IMG/VR virus record: IMGVR_UViG_3300032770_000088
Coordinates: 1-26,057 of that record
Strand: one strand, 5' to 3'
Source of the DNA: a virus
Length of the DNA: 26,057 bases
The notes under the pieces are model-generated. The model had not been told where the DNA came from, made no database searches, and saw only the letters and a program-made list of their open reading frames with translations. The translations under genes were made by a program, and so were the position numbers. Of this stretch, positions 7,943-15,038 are shown in pieces. Positions within the stretch are counted from its first letter, which is position 1; every line of letters starts with the position of its first letter.

Positions 7943-10831
7943 TCACCGTGACAGCGCCGCACGCCGGGCCGTGCCGTTGATCACCGCGCCGACCCCGTCG
8001 GCGGTGGCGGCGGCGGACGCGGCGGTGACCGACTGGAGTTTGCGGATCTCACCGATCAGGACGGCCAGCAGCCGCACCATCGCCTGCATGTCGGCCTGCG
8101 ACGAGACCTGCTCACCGCCGGCCTCACCGAACCCGTAGGTCTGCCCGGTGCGCAGCCCGATCCCGGCGATCGGCTCGGTGATCGGGCCGCCGTGCCCGTA
8201 CCAGTTGTGGGCCAGGTGGAACGCCCACGCGGCGGCGGGGCTGCCGTAGCGGGCCTTGATGTAGGCCATCATCCAGCGGAGCTGCGTGTACCCCGACGTG
8301 CGCCAGTCCGCCCCGGCCGAGGCGTACTTGGATGGGGGCAGCGCCTGCGCCAGCCCGTACGCCCCGGAGCTGGGGTTGGTGGCGTGAACGTTCCAGCCCG
8401 CCTCCGACATCTCCAGCGCGTTGAACGCCCCGAACTGGCTCGCCCAGCCGTACAGCTTGAGGAGCTTCTTGGCGTAGGACACCAGCGACCCGGACCCGGG
8501 TGGCCCGAACGGGTACAGCCCGGCGGTGGCCTGCGCCGCGATGCCCGCGACCTTGCCCTTGATGAACGCCTCGACACCCTTGTGGCCGGCCAGGCCCTGG
8601 AGGATGCCTTCCATCACGTCGTGGCCGGCGGAGATCGCCCACGGCGGCGGCGACGCGATACCAAGCGCTTTGAGGATCTTGCTGGGCAGGCCGCCGAGCC
8701 ACGACACCACCGACTTCCACACCGACTCAAACCCGTTGAGCAGGCCCCAGATGACGTTCCGGCCGCCGGTCACCAGCCAGTTCAGCGCCCCCCGCAGGTA
8801 CCCCTCAACCCGGCCCGGCATGCCGTTCAGCCACGGCGCGACGGTGTTGTTCCACACGGCGTGTATCCCGGTGGACAGCCCGGAGATGACGTTGCGCCCG
8901 GAGACGACCAGCCAGTTCAGGTCCCCCCGGAAAAACGCCTGATGCCGGCCCGGCATCCCGCTGAACCACGGCGCGACGGTGTTGTTCCACAGCGCGTGGA
9001 CCCCGGTGGACAGGCCACTGATGACGTTGCGGCCCGCGCTGACCAGCCAGCCCGCCGCGCCCTTAAAGAACCCGGTGACGCGGCCTGTCATGCCGCTGAA
9101 CCAGTGGGCCACGGCGGCCCACCCGGCGATCAGCCCGTTGCCGAGCCCAACTTGCAGGTCCATGCCTTTGGCGGCCAGGGTCGTGGTGACGTTCCCCACC
9201 CAGCCCTGGATCTTCGCGCCGAGCCGCGTGAAGTACGTCGACGCCCGGCCACCGAACTTGGCGGTGAGCAGGTCCGCCATCCCGCTGGCTGCGGTGGACA
9301 GCCACCCGGTGGCCCCGGACGCCAGGTTGGGGATGTCCCGCGCCCAGCCTTTGAGGCCGGCCTTCATGTCTTCCCTGAACCGGTACCACAGGCCCGCCGC
9401 CATGGCCGCCCCGCCAGCGATCCCGGCCCCGTAGAACTGTGCCTTGCTGATCAGCCCGGCCAGGCCACCGCCGGCGGTGCCCTCAGCGCCTGCAGCCGCG
9501 CTGCCCGCTTTCCCGGCCGCTCCCGACGCGCCGGCCATGGTGTCGGCGGCCTTCTGCATCGCCTGCGCCGCTGTCAGCATGGTGTCCCCGGCGGTCTGCA
9601 TGCCCAGGTTCAGCTTGCCGCCGCTGACGATCGACAGGCCCTTCGTGACGGAGTTCCACGCCGTGGTCATGGATGACCAGACGCTCTTGATCTGGCCCGC
9701 GCCTTTCCCGATCACCGTCAGGTACAGCAGCGCGTCGACCAGGGCCGGGCTGGACGACAGTCTGAGCGCCAGGGCCAGCAGTGGGTTGGCGATCTGCCAC
9801 AGCGCCCGCGAGTTCGCCGGGGTGGCCAGCCCGGCCATGTCCGACACGACGTTCCTGAGGATCTTCACCAGGTCGGTCAGGCCGGTCTTCATGAGCGGCC
9901 AGTTCTGTTTCCACATCTCGATCAGCGCCTGGAACCCGGAGTGCCCCGACAGGGTCTCCCCCCACCGCTTGAACTTCGCGGTCAGGTCAAGGACCCCGTG
10001 GGACACCTGGTCGCTGAACGGCAGGAACGCCTTGAGGACCCCCCACAGGCCGGCCCCGATGTTGGCGATCGAGTGCCCCAGATCCTCGATCACGGGCCGC
10101 ACGTGGGGCAGCAGCACGGTGACGACCCGCTCCAGGCCGCCGCCCTGGATTTTCTTGGCCAGCTCGGTGATCAGGTCATCGAACGCTGAGCTGGCTTCGG
10201 TGACCAGCGGGGTGATGGCACGCAGCACCGGCCGCACGATGCCCAGCGCCCGGTTCAGCGGCGCGAGTACCGGGGTGGCGAGACGGTCCGCCCACGACTT
10301 GTACGCGGTGTTCGCGGACTTCACCGACGCCGTGAACTTGACGATCTCTGGCGGGGTGGTTTTGAGCATCGCGTTGAGTTGCTTCTGCGCCGTCTTGGAC
10401 CCGGTCGCGGCGGACGCCTGCAGTTTGGACAGCGCCGAAACCTGGGTCAGCAGCGGCTTGACCGCGAGCCCGTACGCGCCGGCCCCGGCCGCCGCCGACG
10501 TGTACGCCGCCGCCAGCGACAGGGTCGTGCCGATCAGGGCGCTGATCCCCGCCTCCCCGACCCCGGTGGCGATGTCCAGCGCGGCCAGGCCCTTGGCGAA
10601 CATGCTGGTTTTCTTGGACGCGATGTCGTTGACCGCCCCGAACCCGGACACGGTGCCGGTCAGGCCGCCCAGCGACTTGGACGCCGCGACCGCCGCGTTG
10701 TCCTGCTGCCTGAGGCTGGCCCGGTTCTTGTCCACCGACCGGTTGGCTTTGTCGACCTGCTGCGCGAACCGGTTGAACGCCGCGCCGGCCCGGTCGTCCC
10801 CGAGGAGCACGAACCGCAGTGTGGTGGCCAT
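7943..10831 (-). CDS. Tape measure protein with lytic transglycosylase domain
   Basis: 962 aa from ATG at 10831 (GGGAGGG upstream); the longer frame to 11065 runs into the preceding gene and is rejected. The N-terminus (TLRFVLLGDDRAGAAFNRF, then a charged helix) is typical of actinophage tape measures. The middle is helical and Ala/Gly-rich with hydrophobic segments. Three copies of a 45-residue repeat (W-x-GMxGR...WLVxxGRNVISGLSTG) follow. Near the C-terminus, EAGWNVHATNPSSGAYGLAQ and the following ADWRT/ARYGSP segments form a lysozyme-like SLT domain with Glu810 the probable catalytic acid. The protein sets tail length and likely opens peptidoglycan during DNA entry. It is the longest tail gene of normal class, as expected. 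Confidence 0.95.
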   Translation of the reverse strand: MATTLRFVLLGDDRAGAAFNRFAQQVDKANRSVDKNRASLRQQDNAAVAASKSLGGLTGTVSGFGAVNDIASKKTSMFAKGLAALDIATGVGEAGISALIGTTLSLAAAYTSAAAGAGAYGLAVKPLLTQVSALSKLQASAATGSKTAQKQLNAMLKTTPPEIVKFTASVKSANTAYKSWADRLATPVLAPLNRALGIVRPVLRAITPLVTEASSAFDDLITELAKKIQGGGLERVVTVLLPHVRPVIEDLGHSIANIGAGLWGVLKAFLPFSDQVSHGVLDLTAKFKRWGETLSGHSGFQALIEMWKQNWPLMKTGLTDLVKILRNVVSDMAGLATPANSRALWQIANPLLALALRLSSSPALVDALLYLTVIGKGAGQIKSVWSSMTTAWNSVTKGLSIVSGGKLNLGMQTAGDTMLTAAQAMQKAADTMAGASGAAGKAGSAAAGAEGTAGGGLAGLISKAQFYGAGIAGGAAMAAGLWYRFREDMKAGLKGWARDIPNLASGATGWLSTAASGMADLLTAKFGGRASTYFTRLGAKIQGWVGNVTTTLAAKGMDLQVGLGNGLIAGWAAVAHWFSGMTGRVTGFFKGAAGWLVSAGRNVISGLSTGVHALWNNTVAPWFSGMPGRHQAFFRGDLNWLVVSGRNVISGLSTGIHAVWNNTVAPWLNGMPGRVEGYLRGALNWLVTGGRNVIWGLLNGFESVWKSVVSWLGGLPSKILKALGIASPPPWAISAGHDVMEGILQGLAGHKGVEAFIKGKVAGIAAQATAGLYPFGPPGSGSLVSYAKKLLKLYGWASQFGAFNALEMSEAGWNVHATNPSSGAYGLAQALPPSKYASAGADWRTSGYTQLRWMMAYIKARYGSPAAAWAFHLAHNWYGHGGPITEPIAGIGLRTGQTYGFGEAGGEQVSSQADMQAMVRLLAVLIGEIRKLQSVTAASAAATADGVGAVINGTARRAALSR
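8702..9103 (-). repeat. Three tandem 45-codon repeats in the tape measure gene
   Basis: Three adjacent units with a 135-base period. The Trp codon that opens each unit lies at 9101-9103, 8966-8968 and 8831-8833 (plus-strand CCA). Units 1 and 2 share long near-identical DNA (for example ACGGTGTTGTTCCAC at 8841 and 8976). The third unit is 44 codons and more diverged. The consensus keeps GMPGR, WLV, GRNVISGLSTG and WNNTVAPW. Confidence 0.9.
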
Positions 10832-10857
10832 GAGCCCTCCCGGGCAGACAAGATGAT

Positions 10858-10899
10858 GGCCCCCGGCCAGCCCTGCTTGCCAGGGCGCGGCCAGGGGCC
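10858..10899 (-). terminator. Long imperfect stem-loop between GT17 gene and tape measure
   Basis: In the 82-base gap the plus-strand segments 10858-10875 and 10880-10899 form an 18-20 bp inverted repeat with a 4-base loop and only a mismatch and a small bulge. No U-tract follows on the minus strand. It may attenuate transcription into the tape measure or stabilise the upstream message. Confidence 0.5.
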
Positions 10900-10913
10900 G
10901 TTCTGACGGCTCC

Positions 10914-11684
10914 TCAGCGGGGCCGGAACCAGACAGGTGGGCAGCGGCGTTCCGCGACCCAGCGGGGCCATGAGGCGTCCACGTCGGCTGGACGCAGCCT
11001 TTCCGGGCCGCCCGCCGGGGAGTGCCACACCCGCCCGCCCTCATAGCATTCGCCGGCGGCGGCACGGCTGGCGATGTCGGCGTTCTCGTCGCGGTGGCAC
11101 CGGTCAGCCAGTTTCGCGGCGATGCCGTCCCGGCCGCCGAGCCACGACAGGTGCCACCCGCCGGTCACGTGGGCGTACCCGGCGCGGTCCTCACGGATCT
11201 GCGCGACGCCGGCCATGGGGATGTCTGCGACGCGGATCGCGGCGGTGCCCAGCCACGGGTGGGCGCTGACCCAGTCCACCGCGAAAAACGCCAGGTTCAT
11301 CACGAACAGCGACGGCCCGGGGTTCGCCGCCGCCGCCCGCACTGCGGCGGCCGAGGGGATCTCGTCCACATCCCCGAACAGCAGCAGGTCTGAGGGGTAC
11401 GCGCCGGCCAGGCCCTGGGCGACGGCGTCCCGCTGGGCGCGTTCACGTGGCCACGGGTCCGGGCCTCCCGGCAGGTCGGCGCACACCACGTGCACGACCC
11501 GGTCCGCCCACGCCGCGAACCGGTCCTGGTGCTCGGCGTAGTGCAGCGGCTTGGCCCGGCCGGTGCCCTGGGTGGTGGTGGCCTCGCAGACGATGAACCG
11601 GTCCACCACCTCATCGAGTTCAGTGAAACGGCACTCCAGCAGGTCCAGCTCATCGTTGAGGGTGACCCCGTCCCAGATCCACAC
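10914..11684 (-). CDS. Glycosyltransferase family 17-like protein
   Basis: About 256 aa. It opens with VWIWDGVTLNDELDLLECR and ELDEVVDRFIVCEA, then has a FGDVDEIP metal/sugar-nucleotide motif (residues ~104-110) and GGWHLSWLGG (~175-184). These are the hallmark blocks, in order, of GT17 (beta-1,4-N-acetylglucosaminyltransferase-like) enzymes, with the usual N-terminal start just before the DGVxxNDEL motif. GTG at 11684, five bases after the upstream stop, is therefore preferred over the longer frame to 11735. It sits between a gp10-like gene and the tape measure, where the tail chaperone normally abuts the tape measure, so it looks like an inserted accessory gene. A role in adding sugar to tail or capsid protein is inferred; the donor sugar cannot be read from the sequence. 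Confidence 0.88.
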   Translation of the reverse strand: MWIWDGVTLNDELDLLECRFTELDEVVDRFIVCEATTTQGTGRAKPLHYAEHQDRFAAWADRVVHVVCADLPGGPDPWPRERAQRDAVAQGLAGAYPSDLLLFGDVDEIPSAAAVRAAAANPGPSLFVMNLAFFAVDWVSAHPWLGTAAIRVADIPMAGVAQIREDRAGYAHVTGGWHLSWLGGRDGIAAKLADRCHRDENADIASRAAAGECYEGGRVWHSPAGGPERLRPADVDASWPRWVAERRCPPVWFRPR

Positions 11685-11689
11685 CGGGG

Positions 11690-12256
11690 TCAGCTTTCCA
11701 GCATCCGGGCGGTGTCGTTGATCGCCGCCTGGCACGCGTCCTGGACTTCCCGCGCGTCGCTCGCGATTGCCCCCTCAAACCACTGCGGTTTGCCGAGCTG
11801 GTGCGCCCACGTCCACGACGCCCGGTGCACCAGCGGGCGCAGCGCTTGCGGCCGGTACCGGTAACGGCGGGCGTGCGAGCGGCCCAGGTGGAACCGTGCG
11901 CCCTGCGCGAACACCGGGTGCGACCAGCCCCGCGACGAGTCGGTGTGCTTGGGCAGGGTCGACATCCCGGGCGGCATCTTGGACCCGGACGAGATGATGT
12001 TGACCCGCACCCCGGTTCTGTTCAGCCCCACCGACGCGGACACCGTCGCCGCGATTTCCCTGCGCAGGTGCGGGGCGTGATCTTTGTCTTCGGCTGGCAT
12101 GGCCAGGATCGACGCCTGCACATCCTTGACGACCGGGGCGGTGACGCGGCGCAGCTCCCGCAGCAGCGCCCGCCGCAGGTGCGGGTCAGCTTCGCGGAGC
12201 CGGCGGGCCAGCGCCCGCATGTCTTCCGGGCCGGTCCCGGTGACCACTGTCGCCAT
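11690..12256 (-). CDS. HK97 gp10-like / tail-completion-type protein
   Basis: 188 aa from ATG at 12256 with AGGGGGA upstream; the longer frame to 12358 lies inside the chaperone gene. The N-terminal helix-rich part (GPEDMRALARRLREADPHLRR, VTAPVVKDVQASI) followed by a basic, Trp/His-rich middle (SSRGWSHPVF, HARRYRYRPQ) resembles HK97 gp10-family neck or tail-completion proteins. Those usually lie before the major tail protein; here the gene follows the frameshifted chaperone. The ATG shares one base with the TGA of the -1 frameshift product. Alternative: a minor tail or chaperone accessory protein. Confidence 0.65.
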   Translation of the reverse strand: MATVVTGTGPEDMRALARRLREADPHLRRALLRELRRVTAPVVKDVQASILAMPAEDKDHAPHLRREIAATVSASVGLNRTGVRVNIISSGSKMPPGMSTLPKHTDSSRGWSHPVFAQGARFHLGRSHARRYRYRPQALRPLVHRASWTWAHQLGKPQWFEGAIASDAREVQDACQAAINDTARMLES

Positions 12257-12824
12257 CACGTCCCCCTGGTGTTGACCTTGCTGGCTGGCTTCTTGCCGAA
12301 CATCGCCTCGTGCCGCGCCCGGTCCTCCTCGTCGCACAGTTGCCAGTACAGAGCCCACTCCGCCAGCTCCACGCTGGACACGGTGACCAGCAGCTCGGCT
12401 ACGGTGCGGCCGAGAGCTGCGGCGGTGCGGAAGTAGAACCGCCGTTCAGGGTGGGCGTGGAGTCTTTTCCCAGCTCCGCCATGTCTTCGTCGGTCATCCC
12501 GGACAGGCGCTGCGCGGCCTCGAATACCCGGTTCAGCGCCGCCCCGGACTTCTCCCCGAGCGCGTGCACGTCGTGCTGGGTGAACAGCGGCTCGTTGTTC
12601 TCGTCCACGATGCAGCGGGCGCACAGCTTCGCGGTGGCGTTCTCGGTGTCCATCGCGGGTGGGCGGCGCGGGTCGCGGACCACGGTCATGGCCGCGAAGT
12701 ACTCGTCACGGCCACGGCCGTCCAGGCCGCGCACCCGCACCTGCCCACCCCACTCGGGCACCTCGATGATCTCGGCGGGCCGGTCATCGGCTTTGAGGAT
12801 TTCGTCCTTGCTGAGCAGCACCAC
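12256..12824 (-). CDS. Tail assembly chaperone, -1 frameshift fusion product
   Basis: The zero-frame chaperone is read to the AAA codon at 12467-12465 of the GGGAAAA heptamer, then the ribosome slips back one base and continues AGA CTC CAC..., ending at TGA 12256-12258. The -1 extension adds ~69 residues (HAHPERRFYFRTAAALGRT, then an acidic/aromatic helix WALYWQLCDEEDRARHEAM and a basic end). This gives about 189 aa from 12824. Such gpG-gpGT pairs coat the tape measure before tail tube assembly. The extension shows normal codon use and has no start of its own near the shift site, which supports real frameshifting. A 6-bp stem (plus-strand arms 12421-12426 and 12438-12443) lies about 21 bases downstream of the slip site. 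Confidence 0.88.
12399..12824 (-). CDS. Tail assembly chaperone, zero-frame short product
   Basis: About 141 aa. SKDEILKADDRPAEIIEVPEWGG, VRVRGLDGRGRDEYFAAM, LFTQHDVHALGEKSGAAL and RVFEAAQRLSGMTDEDM are characteristic of actinophage tail assembly chaperones of the lambda gpG role. The C-terminal ~20 residues after the slip site are low-complexity and end at TAG (12399-12401). Of the GTG candidates, 12824 is eight bases after GGGAGG, whereas the outermost GTG (12833) abuts that ribosome site, so 12824 is preferred. The gene follows the major tail protein as expected. Confidence 0.88.
   Translation of the reverse strand: MVLLSKDEILKADDRPAEIIEVPEWGGQVRVRGLDGRGRDEYFAAMTVVRDPRRPPAMDTENATAKLCARCIVDENNEPLFTQHDVHALGEKSGAALNRVFEAAQRLSGMTDEDMAELGKDSTPTLNGGSTSAPPQLSAAP
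12465..12471 (-). promoter_or_regulatory. Programmed -1 ribosomal frameshift site GGGAAAA
   Basis: Minus-strand heptamer G GGA AAA in the zero frame (plus-strand TTTTCCC) fits the X XXY YYZ slip rule exactly. The overlapping -1 frame is open across it and continues to 12256. It lies near the end of a chaperone-type gene, the classical place for this event. Confidence 0.92.
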
Positions 12825-12846
12825 GGCTGCCACCTCCCGGTCAAGG

Positions 12847-12861
12847 TGAAACTATGTTTCA
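12847..12861. promoter_or_regulatory. AT-rich 15-bp palindrome upstream of the tail chaperone
   Basis: TGAAAC-TAT-GTTTCA, a perfect 6-bp inverted repeat with a 3-base centre, stands out in GC-rich DNA. It lies in the 54-base gap between the major tail protein stop and the chaperone ribosome site. It could be a weak hairpin in the message or a protein-binding site; neither is proven. Confidence 0.4.
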
Positions 12862-12887
12862 GGTTGTTGGGGCGCGGGTCCCAGGGG

Positions 12888-13370
12888 TCAGGCGGGGATG
12901 ACGACGTTCTGGGACGGGATCTTGGTGATCGTGAAGGAGATCTCGATCGAGCCCGGGTCATCAGTGCCGGTCTGCACGGCCGCCGCGCTGACCTTGACCG
13001 GCCACACGTCCATCTTCTGGCCGGGCACGTCACCTTCCCAGAGGGTGATCACAAACCCGGCGGTGTCGCGGGGCAGCAGCGCCCGCACGTCCGTGGAGTT
13101 CGATGACGCGTACAGCCGCAGCGACGAGTCGTCGGCGGTGATCCGGCCGGGGATCTTCCCGGTGAACCGTGACGACATGTCCGGCACCTCAACCTGGTCG
13201 GAGGCGACGGTGAACCCGCCGACCTCCGCGATCTCACCAGTCAGGTCGGTGCCGGCGTTGATCTCCGCGCGGGTCGGGGATGACTGGGTCGCGATGGTCG
13301 GTACCCAGTAGATCTTCCGGGTGCCTTCGGGGACGTACCGCAGCGACGCGGTGAGTGCTGGAGGTGCCAT
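12888..13370 (-). CDS. Major tail (tube) protein
   Basis: 160 aa. The sequence is beta-rich with a typical tail-tube layout: GTRKIYWVPTIATQSSPT, an early GEIAEVGGFTVASDQVEVP, GKIPGRITADDSSLRLYAS, GFVITLWEGDVPGQKMDVWPVKVSA and a final SIEISFTITKIPSQNVVIP strand. It is directly followed by the frameshifted chaperone, the conserved order in siphoviruses. An ATG at 13370 with GAGGAG seven bases upstream marks the start, three bases after the previous stop. It would polymerise into the tail tube around the tape measure and is abundant, hence a possible glycosylation target. Confidence 0.88.
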   Translation of the reverse strand: MAPPALTASLRYVPEGTRKIYWVPTIATQSSPTRAEINAGTDLTGEIAEVGGFTVASDQVEVPDMSSRFTGKIPGRITADDSSLRLYASSNSTDVRALLPRDTAGFVITLWEGDVPGQKMDVWPVKVSAAAVQTGTDDPGSIEISFTITKIPSQNVVIPA

Positions 13371-13373
13371 CGT

Positions 13374-13697
13374 TCACTCCTCGTGCTTGCCGCCGGCGGA
13401 CCCGCCGGACCTGGACCTGCCGCCCGGGTGGGCGCGTTCAGCGGGGGGCTCGGCTGAGCTGGCCGCCTCAGCCTCGGCGGCCAGCTCAGCGGCGCGGGCC
13501 TGCAGCCTGGCGGCCACCTCGGCCTGGCTCATCGGCTGCGGCTCGCCGGGCTTAGGTTCGGGCGGCGGGGCGTTCTCGGGGCTCAGCAGCACCCACCCGG
13601 CCGCGTAGTGCAGGCCGAGCGCGGTGTCCGGGATGGTGGCGATCCCCCCGAAATCGGGGTGGATGACCTGGACCTCGCGGTAGTCGTTGTCAGGCAT
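13374..13697 (-). CDS. Small hypothetical protein upstream of the major tail gene
   Basis: 107 aa. The N-terminal ~45 residues look folded (DYREVQVIHPDFGGIATIP, LGLHYAAGWVLLSPE). The rest is a Pro/Ala/Glu-rich, likely helical then disordered tail (AEVAARLQARAAELAAEAEA, RSRSGGSAGG). Small proteins with this build are common in actinophage head-tail regions, but I know no function. It lies one base after the previous stop and three bases before the major tail gene, so it is clearly co-expressed. Confidence 0.7.
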   Translation of the reverse strand: MPDNDYREVQVIHPDFGGIATIPDTALGLHYAAGWVLLSPENAPPPEPKPGEPQPMSQAEVAARLQARAAELAAEAEAASSAEPPAERAHPGGRSRSGGSAGGKHEE

Positions 13698-13698
13698 G

Positions 13699-14070
13699 TC
13701 AGGCGATCCTCACTGCGGCCATCGTCACGGACGCATAGGCGGACAGATCGAACGTGCACAGCCCCCCGATCGACGGGTCCGCGTACACCGAGTCAGGTAC
13801 CGGAATCACTTCGGTGTGCCCGGCCGCGACCGCGACCCGGCGGGCCGGGGCCAGGCCAGCCGACGGGGTGGCCACCGCGACCCCGTCCACCTGGGTCACG
13901 ATGTGCACGTCCACGTTGATCGGGGCACCGGAGCCGTTCTTGACCATCAGCGCCATGTCCGATGCGGTCGGCGCGGTATGCCCGGCGGCCTGCGTCGGGG
14001 TCTGCATCACCGAGTCAAGGTCGAGCCCGGTGTGCGGCACAGCGTTGGTAGTGAGTGCGGTTGCGGCCAT
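13699..14070 (-). CDS. Small beta-rich structural candidate
   Basis: 123 aa with a strong AAGGAGAG ribosome site four bases before ATG at 14070. It is Ala/Thr/Val-rich and probably an Ig-like or beta-sandwich fold (ASDMALMVKNGSGAPINVDV, then VTQVDGVAVATPSAGL, and a C-terminal SAYASVTMAAVRIA). No helix, signal or membrane segment is seen. Position between the tail terminator and the major tail protein suggests a virion decoration or neck-associated protein; the family is not recognised. Confidence 0.7.
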   Translation of the reverse strand: MAATALTTNAVPHTGLDLDSVMQTPTQAAGHTAPTASDMALMVKNGSGAPINVDVHIVTQVDGVAVATPSAGLAPARRVAVAAGHTEVIPVPDSVYADPSIGGLCTFDLSAYASVTMAAVRIA

Positions 14071-14088
14071 CGGCCTCTCCTTGATCGT

Positions 14089-14577
14089 TTACTTGAGGGT
14101 GAAAGCCGACACGGCGACAGAGAAGTCGATCTGCCCGCGCAGCCCGTTCTCGGTCTGGTCGACCCGCAGCGTCCAGCCGCTGACATCCGCGTGCAGCACC
14201 ACGCCACGCAGCGTCCGGTGCGTGTTGATCACCGCGCCCACAGCGGCCAGCAACGCGAACGCCACGTCCCGGCACCCCGGCCCGTCGTTCTCGTCGCCCC
14301 ACATCAGCGCCAGGCCGCAGTGGATCGTGTACTCCTCCTTGTTGGTCTGCGACGCCAGGTCACCGAACGTGTTGACCGCCTCGGCGTGGGTGTCTTCCTC
14401 GGGATTGAGCATCCCGACCGTGATCACCGCCTGCGCGTCGGAGTCGGTCAGGTCCCCCATGTCCTTGACCTTGACCGGGCCGGTGAGCTGCGGAGTGAGC
14501 GCCGCGAGATCCGGTGACGCCTCGATCAGCGACACCAGGTTTTTCATCGCGGTAGGCGCGGTCGATGCCCAGGCCAT
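14089..14577 (-). CDS. Probable tail terminator / tail completion protein
   Basis: 162 aa; ATG at 14577 preceded by GGAGGT with six-base spacing. The early helix (MKNLVSLIEASPDL), the KEEYTIHCGLALMWGDEND strand region, a helix (RDVAFALLAAVGAVINTHR), and the closing WTLRVDQTENGLRGQIDFSV strands follow the alpha/beta layout of siphovirus tail terminators (gpU role). It lies between connector genes and the major tail protein, the usual place. It would cap the tail tube and join it to the head. The assignment is by layout and context rather than a firm motif. Confidence 0.65.
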   Translation of the reverse strand: MAWASTAPTAMKNLVSLIEASPDLAALTPQLTGPVKVKDMGDLTDSDAQAVITVGMLNPEEDTHAEAVNTFGDLASQTNKEEYTIHCGLALMWGDENDGPGCRDVAFALLAAVGAVINTHRTLRGVVLHADVSGWTLRVDQTENGLRGQIDFSVAVSAFTLK

Positions 14578-14633
14578 GACAGCACCTCCGGGTTAAGGTG
14601 GCGGGCGAAAGGGAGGTGACTGCTCTAGGCGGA

Positions 14634-14661
14634 ACCTGGAGCCCGCGTGCGGGCTCCAGGT
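14634..14661 (-). terminator. Perfect 13-bp stem-loop with 2-base centre
   Basis: Plus-strand ACCTGGAGCCCGC (14634-14646), GT, GCGGGCTCCAGGT (14649-14661) in the 104-base gap before the tail terminator gene. Flanking GGGAGGTGA (14611-14619) and TCACCCTCCC (14661-14670) could extend an outer stem. No U-tract. It may be a factor-dependent terminator or a message-stability element. Confidence 0.6.
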
Positions 14662-14681
14662 CACCCTCCCTCCCAGAAGGC

Positions 14682-15038
14682 TCAGGCGCTCACCCACCGG
14701 CCGTCCTGGACGAACCCATGCGCGCCGCAGTGGCACAGCACCGACGGGGACATGGTCAGCGGCTCCCACGACGCCACCTCCCACGCGGGCCGGCCCGGCT
14801 CGATGGCCCGCTGGGTGTCCGACGCGAACGTGACCGACCCCTGGCATTCCCCCCGAGCCAGGCAGCGCGGTTCGGTGTCGCCGGGCCGCAGCGGATGCGC
14901 GAGCACCGCGCCGTACCGTTCAGCGTCCGGCACCTCCGCGTACTGCGGATTCAGGTCCCGGTCCGGGTGCCAGCCCACGAACCACAGCCGCCACCCGCCG
15001 CCCAGATCCACATCCGGTGGCACATCACCCCAGCTCAT
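14682..15038 (-). CDS. Small Cys/His-containing protein, DUF6527-like
   Basis: 118 aa. The N-terminal half (WRLWFVGWHPDRDLNPQYA) is followed by SVTFASDTQRAIEPG, then WEPLTMSPSVLCHCGAHG and FVQDGRWV at the C-terminus. The CHCGAHGFVQDGRW end is reminiscent of DUF6527-type small phage proteins that seem to bind a metal, but I rate the family match as tentative. The ATG overlaps the connector stop by four bases (ATGA). The function is unknown; position suggests a head-tail assembly accessory. Confidence 0.75.
   Translation of the reverse strand: MSWGDVPPDVDLGGGWRLWFVGWHPDRDLNPQYAEVPDAERYGAVLAHPLRPGDTEPRCLARGECQGSVTFASDTQRAIEPGRPAWEVASWEPLTMSPSVLCHCGAHGFVQDGRWVSA

Noticed and set aside
8192-10856. 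Long plus-strand frames of 494 and 470 codons opposite the tape measure
   Set aside because: Antisense to a gene with clear domains; composition is that of shadows in high-GC DNA, with no family signal.
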